Part shown: positions 44,737 to 54,793 of the stretch, piece by piece
How the letters are laid out: each line of letters begins with the position of its first letter
How positions within the stretch are numbered: the stretch's first letter is position 1
From: Lacrimispora sp. BS-2
Lineage (GTDB): Bacteria > Bacillota > Clostridia > Lachnospirales > Lachnospiraceae
Assembly: GCF_040207125.1 (NCBI RefSeq)
Contig: NZ_CP157940.1
Location: 1,860,001 to 1,924,000, forward strand
DNA length: 64,000 nucleotides
Direction of reading: 5' to 3'
Program-made: the position numbers and the translations under genes
Notes under the pieces: model-generated
What the model saw: the letters and a program-made list of their open reading frames with translations, nothing else
What the model was told of the DNA's origin: nothing
The model's database searches: none

Positions 44737-45870
44737 TTACCTCTTCCTCAGTTCTGACTGCATCAGCTGTCTGGCAATCTCTTCCATCCTTGAACGGGTT
44801 TTCTCAAAAAAATACTTATAAGATGAACAGAAATAATTCTGGCCAAGTTGGCCTCCCTCATCGATCTGGCGGTTCCTGCGGCATCCGCCCCGGCATAGAT
44901 ATGCATAGTTGCAGGTTTTGCACTCTTCTGGTTTATTTAGGGAAGCCTCTACAAATCCACTCTCCAATCCCCTGTTTCCCATATCCTCAATAGAATTATC
45001 CAGGAAATTTCCGATTTTATACTCATCCATCACATAGAAATCACAAGGATAAACAGATCCATCTGCTTCTACTACATGCTGGATGCTGCAGCACCCCTTC
45101 ATATCACATGCCTCCGGCGGGTATCCCATCAAAAGGCTGATATAATTTTCAAACTGGCGAATGTATGGCTGTTCTCCTTTCATAAGATCCAGATACCAAA
45201 GATCGAACAGCTTTACAAGAAACTCCCCGTAGACCTCCGGCGTCAGAGAATACTCCCGGCTTCCCTTTGGCTCTCCAAATGGATCAAGACAAGCGATATA
45301 CTGCTGATATTTCCAGTTATTTTTCTTATAAAATTCATAAATTCGCGGAATCCGCTCCGCTGTTCTTCGGTTTACAACCGTCAGGATATTATAATCCACC
45401 CCTTTTTTATCAAACAGCTTAAGGGTCTTCATAATTTCGCCAAAGGAACCTTCACCCGCAGAATTCTCCCTATAGGCATCATGGGTATATTTAATCCCAT
45501 CCAGGGATACACCTACCAGGAAATTATTTGCAGCAAAAAACTCTGCCCATTCTTCGCCCAGCTGGTATCCATTGGTCTGAATAGAATTCATAATCTTTAC
45601 ATTACGTATGTTATGCTTACTCTCAAATTCCAGCAGCTTTTTATAAAAGTCAAGGCCCACCAAAGTGGGTTCCCCTCCCTGGAAGATAAACTCACACTGC
45701 CGCTCAGTATAAGCCAGTGTCTTCTTAACGATCTCCTCCAAGGTCTCTAAAGACATAAATCCGTAATTTTGCCGCTCCCGTTTCTGCATCTCGTCATGAT
45801 AAAAACAATATTTGCATCTTAAATTACAGCTTCCGGAGGCTGGCTTAATCAACAACTGTATTGGTGGCAT
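44737..45870 (-). CDS. Anaerobic sulfatase-maturating enzyme (radical SAM, SPASM)
   Basis: The 377-residue protein has the radical SAM motif CNLRCKYC (C15, C19, C22), FIFQGGEPT and a C-terminal SPASM region with CDMKGCC, YPCDFYV and CKTCNYAYLCRGGC, matching anSME. It oxidises the Cys of a sulfatase CxPxR site to formylglycine. The only sulfatase in the window, with CMPAR, is 8 kb downstream in the same cluster. It leads the operon with the sensor kinase and regulator. Confidence 0.92.
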   Translation of the reverse strand: MPPIQLLIKPASGSCNLRCKYCFYHDEMQKRERQNYGFMSLETLEEIVKKTLAYTERQCEFIFQGGEPTLVGLDFYKKLLEFESKHNIRNVKIMNSIQTNGYQLGEEWAEFFAANNFLVGVSLDGIKYTHDAYRENSAGEGSFGEIMKTLKLFDKKGVDYNILTVVNRRTAERIPRIYEFYKKNNWKYQQYIACLDPFGEPKGSREYSLTPEVYGEFLVKLFDLWYLDLMKGEQPYIRQFENYISLLMGYPPEACDMKGCCSIQHVVEADGSVYPCDFYVMDEYKIGNFLDNSIEDMGNRGLESGFVEASLNKPEECKTCNYAYLCRGGCRRNRQIDEGGQLGQNYFCSSYKYFFEKTRSRMEEIARQLMQSELRKR

Positions 45871-45931
45871 ATCTTTATCTCCTTACATAACTTATTTCGT
45901 CATATATTTTTATCTTTGTCCATGTTTCTTT

Positions 45932-45960
45932 ATTATACATGACCACATATAGAAAGTGAA
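45932..45960 (-). promoter_or_regulatory. Promoter of the maturase-two-component operon
   Basis: TTCACT (45955-45960) and perfect TATAAT (45932-45937) on the minus strand with a 17-base spacer. Confidence 0.6.
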
Positions 45961-45980
45961 TCGTTATTTTATTAATGCTT

Positions 45981-46181
45981 TTATGGGCCCAGAGTTGCCT
46001 CATCTGTTGAAAACAGCATTTTCTTCAGACCAGCCATGGTTATATCCTGCGCCTTCCGCCTCCCTTTTACCAGCTTGAACTGTTCTGACTGAATCTGCTC
46101 TTGGATATTCTTCTTCCACCTTTTCGTAGTGTTCAGGCAGGGTTTTTTATTGACCTTCAATTGATTGCCTTTCTTTTGCAT
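45981..46181 (-). other. Short open frame of doubtful coding status
   Basis: A 66-codon frame rich in Lys/Gln begins at an ATG without a convincing ribosome binding site. It might be a gene remnant. I do not recognise it. Confidence 0.25.
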
Positions 46182-46438
46182 ATATTCTGTATACTCGCAT
46201 CTTTACTCAGTTTTTCTATACTATTAACAGCCAAATTCAATAACTTTGTACTTTTTGACTTTCAAAATCTCAGAATTGCTGTATAATCATTAGAGACTCG
46301 TTAATGAAACAGATTGTTACTATTCAGACCATTCGATGCTTATAGATAACAGAAAGTACAGGAATGCAGGAACTTTATATTGGATTAAAATAGCCTTTGG
46401 CTTTTTAATAAAATAATGCACTTGGGAGGGAAAGAAGT

Positions 46439-46729
46439 ATGAAAATCTTATGTAAAATTCTGGCGTATGTGGAATTAGTATTAGGAATCATTGGAAGCAT
46501 TTTTCTATCGTACACACTTGGTATGAAGCTAAATTTCCACACTTTAAAATTGGAACGGGATGGAACTGCAACCTTTGCTATCCTTGTCTCAACATTGCTT
46601 AGTGTTATAACTCTTTGGGCGATATTGTATGCCTTCTCCGAAATATTGGAAAACCAGGATAAAATATTTAAATTGTTGGAACACCCCGGTAAAACAGAGC
46701 CAATGTCCCAATTGCAAAAGGATAAATGA
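46439..46729 (+). CDS. Small membrane protein
   Basis: The 96-residue protein has two hydrophobic segments (about 7-28 and 45-68) and a charged C-terminal tail (EILENQDKIFKLLEHPGK). A GGAGGG site lies 8 bases before the ATG. A TATAAT (46282-46287) about 150 bases upstream may be its promoter. Family is not recognised; it resembles small clostridial two-helix proteins of unknown role. Confidence 0.7.
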   Translation: MKILCKILAYVELVLGIIGSIFLSYTLGMKLNFHTLKLERDGTATFAILVSTLLSVITLWAILYAFSEILENQDKIFKLLEHPGKTEPMSQLQKDK

Positions 46730-46889
46730 CGGCTCTGTTGAAAGGTGTATATGCGGTATCACCAGGCCCACATAAGCAGTAATCGATCGAAGCAAACAAA
46801 TATGGTACTACCAACGCCGATTGACCTGAAATTAAAACAGACGATGGCATTTTAATAAAAATTATAAAAAAGAAAAGGAATCAATAGAT

Positions 46890-47519
46890 ATGAAAAAATT
46901 AAACTTATTGACAGCATCAATTATTTTCTCCACATTAATTCTATTAACTAGCTGCGGCAAAAATACAGATTCTGCTTCTGCTATATCTGAAACCGTCAGC
47001 GCTGAGATTTCAATAAAAGAATCTAATACAAACGCTGAAACAAAAAACGACTTAGACGCTATTGGAAATGCGGATGTTGAATTAAATATTCCTGCTAAAT
47101 TTATTGGAAAACAGACGCAAGATGATCTTAACGAATTATGCAAAGAAAAAGGTTATAAATCTATCACTTTAAATGGCGATGGAAGTGCTACATATATCTT
47201 AACTAAGAAACAGCATAAAAAGATGATGAATGAACTGAAAGATAACATTAACTCATCAATCTCTGAAATGATCGGTTCTGAAGATTATCCAGATTTTACA
47301 GATGTAACGGCTAATGAAAATTTTACCGAATTTGAGATATCCACGAAATCTACTGAATTAAATATGGCGGACCGTTTTTCCATATTAGGCTTCTACATGT
47401 ACGGAGGCATGTATAATATATTCAACGGTACAGCCGCTGACAATATTTCAGTAAAGTTCGTCAATGCTGATAGCGGAGAAGAGATTTTAACTGCAAATTC
47501 CAAAGATGCTGGCAAATAA
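46890..47519 (+). CDS. Lipoprotein of unknown function
   Basis: The 209-residue protein has a lipoprotein signal with lipobox LTSC (Cys22), a Ser/Glu-rich linker and a domain with alternating strands and Lys-rich helices (KKQHKKMMNELK). AAAGGAA precedes the ATG. The region has low GC. It follows the small membrane protein by 160 non-coding bases. No family is recognised. Confidence 0.75.
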   Translation: MKKLNLLTASIIFSTLILLTSCGKNTDSASAISETVSAEISIKESNTNAETKNDLDAIGNADVELNIPAKFIGKQTQDDLNELCKEKGYKSITLNGDGSATYILTKKQHKKMMNELKDNINSSISEMIGSEDYPDFTDVTANENFTEFEISTKSTELNMADRFSILGFYMYGGMYNIFNGTAADNISVKFVNADSGEEILTANSKDAGK

Positions 47520-47736
47520 TTTTTTGATGCGCCATTACTATTGACGCATTGGGACTGCTGGCGTCACTATGCCTCAATCTGTCATTATTACCACAAAATA
47601 AAATCAGCACTTTGAATCTATGCAGCTTGAAATGCAGCATAAATGCCATATTTAGTATAGTATACGTATTCGTAAAAATAATTGCCGTATCGTCTTCACA
47701 TGCACTGATAATATTATCGTACAATTTTACATAAAT
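47520..47736. other. Non-coding stretch after the lipoprotein gene
   Basis: I see no supported ORF here. A terminator follows at 47737-47785. Confidence 0.4.
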
Positions 47737-47785
47737 AAAAAGCCGTAAAGCCCTTTATTTTAAGGCCTTTAACGGCTTTTTATAT
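47737..47785 (+). terminator. Bidirectional terminator between the lipoprotein and the LysM-GH18 gene
   Basis: AAAAAGCCGT pairs with ACGGCTTTTT, with further pairing inside, giving A and T runs on both sides. It lies between convergent genes. Confidence 0.8.
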
Positions 47786-47878
47786 TGAAACAGTTCTTTT
47801 ATCTCAATCGTATCGGTCAGAGTATCACTCCATTAATTGGAGGCAATTTAAGATCAAATAAATCTTCAATCAAATCGC

Positions 47879-49174
47879 TTAGCCATTACCAATAAGCTTC
47901 TCTATGTAGTATTGAGTATTAATAACAAACCACATTTGGGCATCAAACCTCATAATGGTCCAAAGAGATAATCCCTGGAGATTATATTCTACTACCAGCC
48001 TGGCTCGTGCGTCAAAACTTCTTGCATCTTTCGTCCATACTACATGCAGATTCCCATCACTATCCATATAATAGAAATAGGGCGACTGTGCTATTTCACT
48101 AAATTGTATTGGTATACCGTTATCCGCTGCAATTTGTACCGCACTGTTATAAGTTATTACAGTAGCGTCCGACGCACCGGGAACATATGGAAGTGTCCAA
48201 TCATAACCCAGAGCAGTAACTCCCAGAAAGATTTTTTCAGGGGGAATAATACTAACCCAGTAATCTAACATCTCTCTTAAGATATTAACCGGAAAAATTG
48301 CGTTTGGATAGCTGTAAGACCTTGCCCAGTCATAGGAAGAAAATATGATTCCATCAACAAATTCAGATAATATTGAATAGTCTATTCTTTCAAAACTAAT
48401 ATTAGAGGTTTCAATATCCGTAGTCGGCGTTATGGTAATCAGTATCTTGTAACCTTCTGAGTGAAATATCTCAGAGGCTCTTTTCAAAAATTCTGCACTG
48501 CTGTTTATGGTGTCATAGGTGATACTTTCGGCATATATGTTAATACCATAAAAGCCTTTCTCTTTCATTATGCGAAGGGCATTCTCAATAAGGCGGTCCT
48601 GTACAGAAAGATTATTTAAAATATTATAGGACACTTCACGGCTGATTATTCCTTCTTCTGTCATAGTGGAGACAAACATCATGGGTGCAGCGCCATAAAC
48701 TTTAGCCAGATTGACAATTTCAGTGTCGTCGTATCTGAAGATAATTTCTCCTTCATTTGTAGCCCTATAATTGAATATAGTCAGATACGTTAAAAAAGGT
48801 AGTGTTTTTATTAATACAGATTTATCTATATAAGAAAAGGCATAACCAATAGTGGTAACTGTTCTTATTTTATTCGTTTGATAGCTTATGACTATAGTTT
48901 CACCGGCATACAAAAATTCTCTATCCGAAAGATAGGGATTATTTCTTAATAAATCCAATGGCGTTGTACCATGCTGCTCCGCAATACTCTCCAAAGTATC
49001 GCCAGGCTGGACGGTATAGACTATTTCCGGTTGAACAATCACAATGGTTTGGCCTATTGCCAGATTGTCGGGGTTTGTGATTCCATTTTCCAATATTAAT
49101 CTGGCAACAGGGATTTTGTAATACTCTGATATGGAATAGATGGTTTCCCCTGGCTGAACAACGTGTATGATCAT
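47879..49174 (-). CDS. LysM and glycoside hydrolase 18 protein (SleL/YaaH-like)
   Basis: The 431-residue protein has two LysM domains at about 1-44 (IHVVQPGETIYSISEYY) and 48-92 (YTVQPGDTLESIAEQHG), then a GH18 catalytic domain. The domain architecture is that of spore cortex-lytic SleL/YaaH, which cuts muramic-delta-lactam peptidoglycan during germination. No signal peptide is visible, which is also normal for that group. The ATG at 49172-49174 is preferred because GAGG lies 6 bases upstream. It supports a spore-forming host. Confidence 0.88.
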   Translation of the reverse strand: MIIHVVQPGETIYSISEYYKIPVARLILENGITNPDNLAIGQTIVIVQPEIVYTVQPGDTLESIAEQHGTTPLDLLRNNPYLSDREFLYAGETIVISYQTNKIRTVTTIGYAFSYIDKSVLIKTLPFLTYLTIFNYRATNEGEIIFRYDDTEIVNLAKVYGAAPMMFVSTMTEEGIISREVSYNILNNLSVQDRLIENALRIMKEKGFYGINIYAESITYDTINSSAEFLKRASEIFHSEGYKILITITPTTDIETSNISFERIDYSILSEFVDGIIFSSYDWARSYSYPNAIFPVNILREMLDYWVSIIPPEKIFLGVTALGYDWTLPYVPGASDATVITYNSAVQIAADNGIPIQFSEIAQSPYFYYMDSDGNLHVVWTKDARSFDARARLVVEYNLQGLSLWTIMRFDAQMWFVINTQYYIEKLIGNG

Positions 49175-49903
49175 GGCTTTCCTCAAATGATCTTATTAAT
49201 TCTATTATATGCCGCTCTTGCTTGTTCATAACATTATAATGCAAATAATTATATGTATCTGAATAATCTCATGCAATAACATGGCTACGGCAATCCTTGC
49301 TCAACAATCTATTTATACATTTGTCCATACATGGCCGACTCAATCATGAAGATATGAAATAGTCAATTTATTTCTTTCTTAATAATATTTGATTAAAATA
49401 TCTGAAACTGAATTGATAATTTCATCGTTCATTTATATTCGCCTATAAATTTATCTGTCCTGTATGTTCATCAACTTTATTAATAAAAGGTATGGCTCTC
49501 CGTAACTACTTCAAACGAAGTCTTTCTTCTCTCCATCTATATGAATACAATAAACTTGACTTCTATATTCTTTAGGCACTAGACTTCTCGATTTGCACCA
49601 GTGCTCACGAGTGGAGACTTTCACTCCAGAGAACTCTTGCTTTCAGAACTCTTGGTTCGTTTTTGCACTGCATCGTAACCGCTGTTTCTAATACGCAAAA
49701 TAGTATCGTACTGCCAAGACTGGTGCGACTGCCTGTCGCACATAAAAGGTACTGGATTATTCTCCAATGCCTTTTAACTGATTACAATATTCTTCCCTCT
49801 TCTTAGCCAACAACAAACCCGTACTAAAGAAATCCTTCCATATAATATGTGAAGAGGCAATTTCACATGACATCACATGTGAGGTTCGTTTCATCCATTA
49901 TAT
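49175..49903. other. Long intergenic region with a possible gene remnant
   Basis: No intact gene is seen. On the minus strand 49511-49639 is an open frame of about 42 codons without start (containing EFSGVKVSTREHWCKSRS) that looks protein-like and may be the tail of a lost gene. The rest is AT-rich with nothing recognisable. Confidence 0.35.
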
Positions 49904-50296
49904 TTATTCTGGTTCAAGATTGATAGAAGGTATCCGGCTGATCTGTTTGAATAGGTAGGTTTCTCCATCTATCATAATTGTAAACGTCTGCTTTTTCCCA
50001 TCATATAGTATTTTGGTATTATGAAATTTGGAGCCATTGATATAATGTTCATTATCTGGTCCTTTTGAATAGGTTCCTTTATCCTTTTCATCATAATTGT
50101 AGTAATAAAATGTATAGTTATCATTTAAATCAAACGCCATAGACGCAAAAGGAAGCTTTTCACATGTGAAGGTTCCTTGCAAAGTTGGGGATTCCTTCAC
50201 TGAATACTTGGATTTCAGCCAAACAAGAAAAATGCCAATTATACATATAAATAAAAAAACAAGAAGTCCAACCAATGTTTTTTTATGTGTTTTCAT
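49904..50296 (-). CDS. Small membrane-anchored protein
   Basis: The 130-residue protein has one N-terminal transmembrane segment (about 8-28) and a small extracytoplasmic domain rich in Tyr and Asn (TFYYYNYDEKDKGTY), probably a short beta-sheet. GGAGG lies 10 bases before the ATG. It is just downstream of a CPBP protease gene on the same strand (52-base gap). Function unknown. Confidence 0.7.
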   Translation of the reverse strand: MKTHKKTLVGLLVFLFICIIGIFLVWLKSKYSVKESPTLQGTFTCEKLPFASMAFDLNDNYTFYYYNYDEKDKGTYSKGPDNEHYINGSKFHNTKILYDGKKQTFTIMIDGETYLFKQISRIPSINLEPE

Positions 50297-50348
50297 ATTT
50301 AACTTACCTCCACCACTTTTCTATTTTTATGGCAGTTCTTAGATCTTA

Positions 50349-51413
50349 TCATTGTTCCGGATCTTCCAAATTCTTCATATGCTGATCAACTCGTTCATCC
50401 ATTGTTGGAAGTCTCCGGCTATTATTTCTATAATAGCTTGTAAAAATAACACCTGCAAACAACAACGTGTTGACCACCAGTAATAAAATTACACCATTCC
50501 ATGTTACGTCTTGATTTTGAAGAACATCCTCCGTATAATTTCCGGTAATAATCGGAATCAAATTATTGTTGATAAAATGCAAAATAACAACCGTCCATAT
50601 GTTATCGGTTTTTAAATAAGCCCAACCATAAAATATTCCCAATGTAACACATGTAATTAATTGTCCTGCCAGGCTTATAATCCCTACGGAAGGAGATGAA
50701 TAATAAAAGAAATTAATAGGTAAATGCCACACTCCCCAAGCAATTCCAAGAACAAAAACACCGCGAACCATTCCAAACTTTTTTTGCAGTATAGGCTGAA
50801 GAAAGTACCTCCAACCGTACTCCTCTCCAAAAAATGCAATAAATATTAAAAAATAGTTTATGGGCAATGTTAATAACATCAGCCAAGTAACAGGCTTTTG
50901 CATAATTTCAGTCATGGTTTGCATTTGACCACTTAAGATATACATGATAGCGGTTCTGCTAAAGTAAAGAATTAAATATAGCAGAATAATGAAAGCAGCT
51001 ATTTTCCAACGCCCGCCTCTCAATCCATAGGCAATACGCTTATCTTTTTTCTCAGTAAGAAGTAAAATCCATGCTATAACAGAACCAAGTACCATTACAA
51101 ATTGAGAAATGACATTCCAATTCATTCCAGGCACAATAATACTTGCCACTGTACAAACCAATAACAGTAAAGTAAGAATTAAAAAACCAATAAAAAATCT
51201 CTTAGGAATCAGCTGATCTTCTTTGTGCGTGATTAAAGCGGCCAGTATCGCTCCCGAAGCAGGGTAAAACATTTGAGCCGAGGGGAAAACCGATACATCA
51301 AGCCCCTTAGTATAGCCAATCCCCATTAAAATACCCAGTATATACGGTAATGCAAAGACCACACCCAGAAAAATAAGCATCTGAGTTTTCTCATAATTTT
51401 TTTGATGTTCCAT
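50349..51413 (-). CDS. CPBP-family intramembrane metalloprotease
   Basis: The 354-residue membrane protein has eight or more helices and the CPBP (Abi) motifs: EEYGWRYFLQP with the Glu-Glu and Arg, HLPINFFY, and a later His-Asn region (VVILHFINNN). Family members cleave prenylated or other membrane substrates and are often linked to bacteriocin immunity. The ATG at 51411-51413 with AAGGAG 6 bases upstream is preferred over one 18 bases earlier. Confidence 0.85.
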   Translation of the reverse strand: MEHQKNYEKTQMLIFLGVVFALPYILGILMGIGYTKGLDVSVFPSAQMFYPASGAILAALITHKEDQLIPKRFFIGFLILTLLLLVCTVASIIVPGMNWNVISQFVMVLGSVIAWILLLTEKKDKRIAYGLRGGRWKIAAFIILLYLILYFSRTAIMYILSGQMQTMTEIMQKPVTWLMLLTLPINYFLIFIAFFGEEYGWRYFLQPILQKKFGMVRGVFVLGIAWGVWHLPINFFYYSSPSVGIISLAGQLITCVTLGIFYGWAYLKTDNIWTVVILHFINNNLIPIITGNYTEDVLQNQDVTWNGVILLLVVNTLLFAGVIFTSYYRNNSRRLPTMDERVDQHMKNLEDPEQ

Positions 51414-51462
51414 TTTAATCTCCTTTTTCATAACATTTATTTAATTGATTCTGTTATCCTAT

Positions 51463-51621
51463 TTATATTTCCCCTTCTTTCCTTAATATCTGTCTCACTG
51501 TTTTATTATCTAGACAAAACGCCGATGCCACTCTCTTAATATCATTAAATCGCTGGTATTCCTTTATAATATCCTCATTGGTAAATACGCAATTCACCGG
51601 TTTGTTCATATATTTTTCCAT
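51463..51621 (-). CDS. Small helix-turn-helix-like protein
   Basis: This 52-residue ORF has a clear AGGAG site 5 bases before the ATG. Its C-terminal half (YQRFNDIKRVASAFCLDNKT followed by VRQILRKEGEI) looks like a single helix-turn-helix such as found in resolvase tails or small regulators. It lies upstream of, and on the same strand as, the CPBP protease gene, about 50 bases away, so it may be co-transcribed with it. Confidence 0.55.
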   Translation of the reverse strand: MEKYMNKPVNCVFTNEDIIKEYQRFNDIKRVASAFCLDNKTVRQILRKEGEI

Positions 51622-51787
51622 AATTTCTCCTATAAAATAATCCTTTTCTATGCGGCCTTATTTCTATTCCGACCAACTGTCAGCGTCGATAGTAAACCCT
51701 GCCATACGCGGTGTCAGGCGTTTCTTCAACCATTAACATATGATTGTCATGGCTATCTCTCTCCATCAATCCGTTTATAGCACCTAT

Positions 51788-51991
51788 TTATAAATTTGAA
51801 AAATAGTCCTGCTGAAATACCTCTCTTATATGGCTACCAGCAAGTTTTTCCTTCAACAGATAGCAGCCCTCTTGTGCCACTACATAATCTCTCCCATCCT
51901 TTGTCAGAAGAATATGTGATGCAGGAACCCCATCTGCACGCAATGCTTCGGAAAGCCTTACATTACTCTGTGCATAACTCTCTGCTTCCAC
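51788..51991 (-). pseudogene. Fragment, possibly of a phosphotransferase-fold protein
   Basis: A 67-codon frame encodes a protein-like segment (HILLTKDGRDYVVAQEGCYLL and GSHIREVF) reminiscent of the N-lobe of aminoglycoside or choline kinase-like proteins. It has no good ribosome binding site and both ends look cut off, so it is probably a remnant. The assignment is weak. Confidence 0.35.
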
Positions 51992-52438
51992 CAGCTTTAA
52001 TATATATTATCCCCCATTATACTATTTTCCTAATACAAAAGCCATCAGATTTTCATATTCTGATGACTCTAATAATTATTTCTAGTTTTATTTATATTCT
52101 CAATTATTTATTCTTCTTGTCACTTTTCTCTTAGACATCTTAAATGAATTTGAAATTTCTTCTCCATTTTCCATTACTGCAATTCGCAATCTCTTATCTA
52201 TACTAACAACATAATTGAAATTTATAATACACGGCTGATTCCATCAAAAAAAGAAGGGGATAATTTCTTTTCGATTTTATTTAATGAGATATGTATCTGC
52301 TTCACAGAATGCTTTCCATATACATAGCAGCCTTTTCCTATCCCGTACAGCTTGTATATCGCACACTTTATCTGTTTTAATTATGAAATCCGGGAATTCG
52401 TTTACATTATGATGCTCGTTGTATTAGCTATATATGCT
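51992..52438. other. AT-rich region without supported genes
   Basis: Only short open frames are present and none has a ribosome binding site plus protein-like composition. A 25-35 codon minus-strand frame near 52110-52220 might be a remnant. Confidence 0.35.
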
Positions 52439-52600
52439 TTACTTCATATTCCTTTTAATTGAATCGGTAAAAGAAGTAATAGAGTCATCATCCGTTATTT
52501 CAACATCATCATTTCTGGCCTTCGTTGCATTTGCCATAGTTATTGCTTCTTCTTCAGAAAAACCCAAATCTACCCATGCTTGCACTTCTTCATTCAACAT
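52439..52600 (-). CDS. Small acidic protein
   Basis: The 53-residue ORF starts at an ATG 8 bases after GGAGG. It is acidic (WVDLGFSEEEAITMANATKA, then Asp-rich) and mostly helical. It is downstream of a small membrane protein gene with 29 bases between, suggesting a two-gene unit. No family recognised. Confidence 0.55.
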   Translation of the reverse strand: MLNEEVQAWVDLGFSEEEAITMANATKARNDDVEITDDDSITSFTDSIKRNMK

Positions 52601-52629
52601 CGTTTCTTCCTCCAATAAAACGTCCTGGA

Positions 52630-52866
52630 TTATCTGTGACTCACAATCATTGCAGCGATATACCCCAATCCGAAAATCACTCCCGCAACCAGCCATGATA
52701 TGGCACATTTAATTATTGTCATCGTCGTCATTGCGGAGGTCAGCACTCCTGCGTCTGAGGCCGAAACACATACCATAATTGGTTTAATCAATAGAGTCCA
52801 ATATCCAATGTATACAGCTAAAATTATTCCGGTGAAAAATATTGCAATGGACAAATAGCCTCTCAT
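52630..52866 (-). CDS. Small two-helix membrane protein
   Basis: The 78-residue protein has two transmembrane segments (about 4-32 and 50-74) separated by a short polar region. AGGAGGGG precedes the ATG. It is paired with the 53-residue acidic protein downstream. A holin-like, toxin-like or stress role is possible but unsupported. Confidence 0.6.
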   Translation of the reverse strand: MRGYLSIAIFFTGIILAVYIGYWTLLIKPIMVCVSASDAGVLTSAMTTMTIIKCAISWLVAGVIFGLGYIAAMIVSHR

Positions 52867-52996
52867 AAATTCCCCTCCTTGTTTTGCCCCTGTTATATAT
52901 TATTCACATTATGCCCAAATGTAACACTTTTATAATTTAACTGCACTTTCACCCTTGTTTTTTTGTAGAACTCAGTCACCGTTAGGCACGGATCAT

Positions 52997-53161
52997 CTAT
53001 GCTGCTTCCAATAACCTGACAGTTATTTCAAATATACGTGTGTGTAAAATATTTCTGGAGGGTCTTATTTTCACCGGTATTTTCCATGTTGGCATTTTCA
53101 TTTTATTATTTTCCCAGGCTCTTACCTCTTTCTTCTGCTTTGAAAAATAATGATTAAACAT
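52997..53161 (-). CDS. Short basic ORF, doubtful
   Basis: A 54-residue Lys/Arg-rich ORF has GAGG 6 bases before its ATG. Composition is plausible but no family is known and the C-terminal half looks random. Confidence 0.3.
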   Translation of the reverse strand: MFNHYFSKQKKEVRAWENNKMKMPTWKIPVKIRPSRNILHTRIFEITVRLLEAA

Positions 53162-53210
53162 TTCTTTCCTCATTTATTTAACAGACTTCACCTCATGCTA
53201 ACAAAGAAAG

Positions 53211-53993
53211 TCATGGTTTCCTGGCAAGCTGTAAATCTATAGTATCATATATGGTGATGCGGCCACCTAAATTATCAATAGCTATTTCAATTTCTGAAAA
53301 GAATCTTTTTCTTGTATGCTCTTCAATAGCAATATGGTCAGAATAGGTAGCGAGAAGCGATGTGTATTCTTTTGCTGTAAAGGATCTTATCCTATGATAT
53401 AATTTATAACTTATATCAGTAAAACCATATTTCCGAGCTATATATGCACGCTTTTTCGCTTCATCTTCACTGTATTCATTAGCACTTGGAGCGCCAGGCA
53501 TATATTCAGAATATATCTTTTGAAGTGCCTCATGAATGTCTTCTCTGCCTTTATCTTTGTATGGATGATTAGCAAAGCGAGCAAAGGCACCACCGCTTTT
53601 AAGCAGTTCAAAAGCCTTTGTGTATCCAACTTCTTCCGGTATCCAGTGAAATGCAGATGCGGATTAGATTAAATCGCAAGCATTTTTATCATACTCAAAG
53701 TCTTCAAATTTTGCTGTTACGGTTGAAAAAGAAGAAAACTCCTTGAATTTTTGACGACATAATCTTGCTAAATTTTCACCATATTCTACAGCGGTTAGCT
53801 TGCATCCTGTTTTTAGAATCGGTAATGTCGCTTGTCCTCCCCCAATTCCAACCTCCACAACATTACTTGTTTTATCAATTGTAATAAAATTAAAAATATC
53901 TTCGTATAATTCTGGAACATACTCAGGACGCATTTTTTCATACTTTTCGGCTTCCGTGTTAAAGGTCCATTCCAATCCTTTGATTATTGGCAT
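53211..53993 (-). pseudogene. Class I SAM methyltransferase with an in-frame stop
   Basis: Two segments in the same frame together make a normal 260-residue methyltransferase: motif I VVEVGIGGGQATLP, DFEYDKNACDLI, then after a TAA (53664-53666) SASAFHWIPEEVGYTKAFE and a complete C-terminus. In relatives the position of the stop is usually Tyr or Phe (DLIYSA...FHW), so one base change explains it. There is no frameshift. It could be read through, but a recent nonsense mutation is more likely. No strong ribosome binding site is seen. Confidence 0.8.
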
Positions 53994-54407
53994 AGCTTGC
54001 TAACTATCAATATTATGTTTCCAATGTACAGTAAATTCATTAAATTTAAAATTTTGTAAATAATCTTAATGATTAGCCTACTTTCAACTTCAATTTTTAT
54101 TGAAGATATTATTAAAAGCCATCGTTGCCATACTGGCTGCAATACTGCACACTCTCTGCACTTTATAGTCAAGCCATGAGGACGATGTGAATTTCTTATA
54201 GTCTACAAGCACTCATGTGATTTCATCTGGCTGTGGATAGCCAAGTACACATCCCTAAATAATTTATCACCATCACACTTTAGAATACCTTTATATTTAC
54301 TTATCTGTATCAATCAGTCTCAAAATAATTTTCTCCTCTCATTGACTTCCAGATACTTCCTGTATTGTTATTTCTAATTCATCACACTATATTTTTGAGG
54401 TGATTAC
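53994..54407. other. Intergenic, no gene seen
   Basis: AT-rich sequence without a supported ORF, ending at the ribosome binding site of the next small gene. Confidence 0.35.
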
Positions 54408-54581
54408 ATGAAAAACAATTTATCCCAATTACTTTTTAAAAGTACTAGCACCAGGGTTTACTTTATAACACTCCCAGTATGGTTACAGATAATGTTACAT
54501 GAAGATTATTCACACATCGGTACCGCCGCTCAATTACACCATATTGCCGGGATATTATTACAGCAACAACATCTAAATTAG
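54408..54581 (+). CDS. Small conserved-looking protein
   Basis: A 57-residue ORF with a strong GAGGTGAT site right before the ATG. Its sequence YFITLPVWLQIMLHEDYSHI followed by AAQLHHIAGILL resembles small hypothetical proteins common in Lachnospiraceae (LPVxLQxALHE ... TAADLH), whose function is unknown. Confidence 0.6.
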   Translation: MKNNLSQLLFKSTSTRVYFITLPVWLQIMLHEDYSHIGTAAQLHHIAGILLQQQHLN

Positions 54582-54793
54582 ATTTATGGCATTATCAGCT
54601 GAAAGTTTCATCTGACACCCAATTACCCTCCGATTCCTATAAAAGCCACATTCACCCTTAACCTCTCCTGAGATACATCTATGTATTCACCGTTGTCTGG
54701 CAGGATTCCAATCAAGCCATCATTGCTGCCGATCACAGTCCCGAACTATACCAGGATAAACCTGGACAACGACTATCTGTTTATCTTTTAGTT

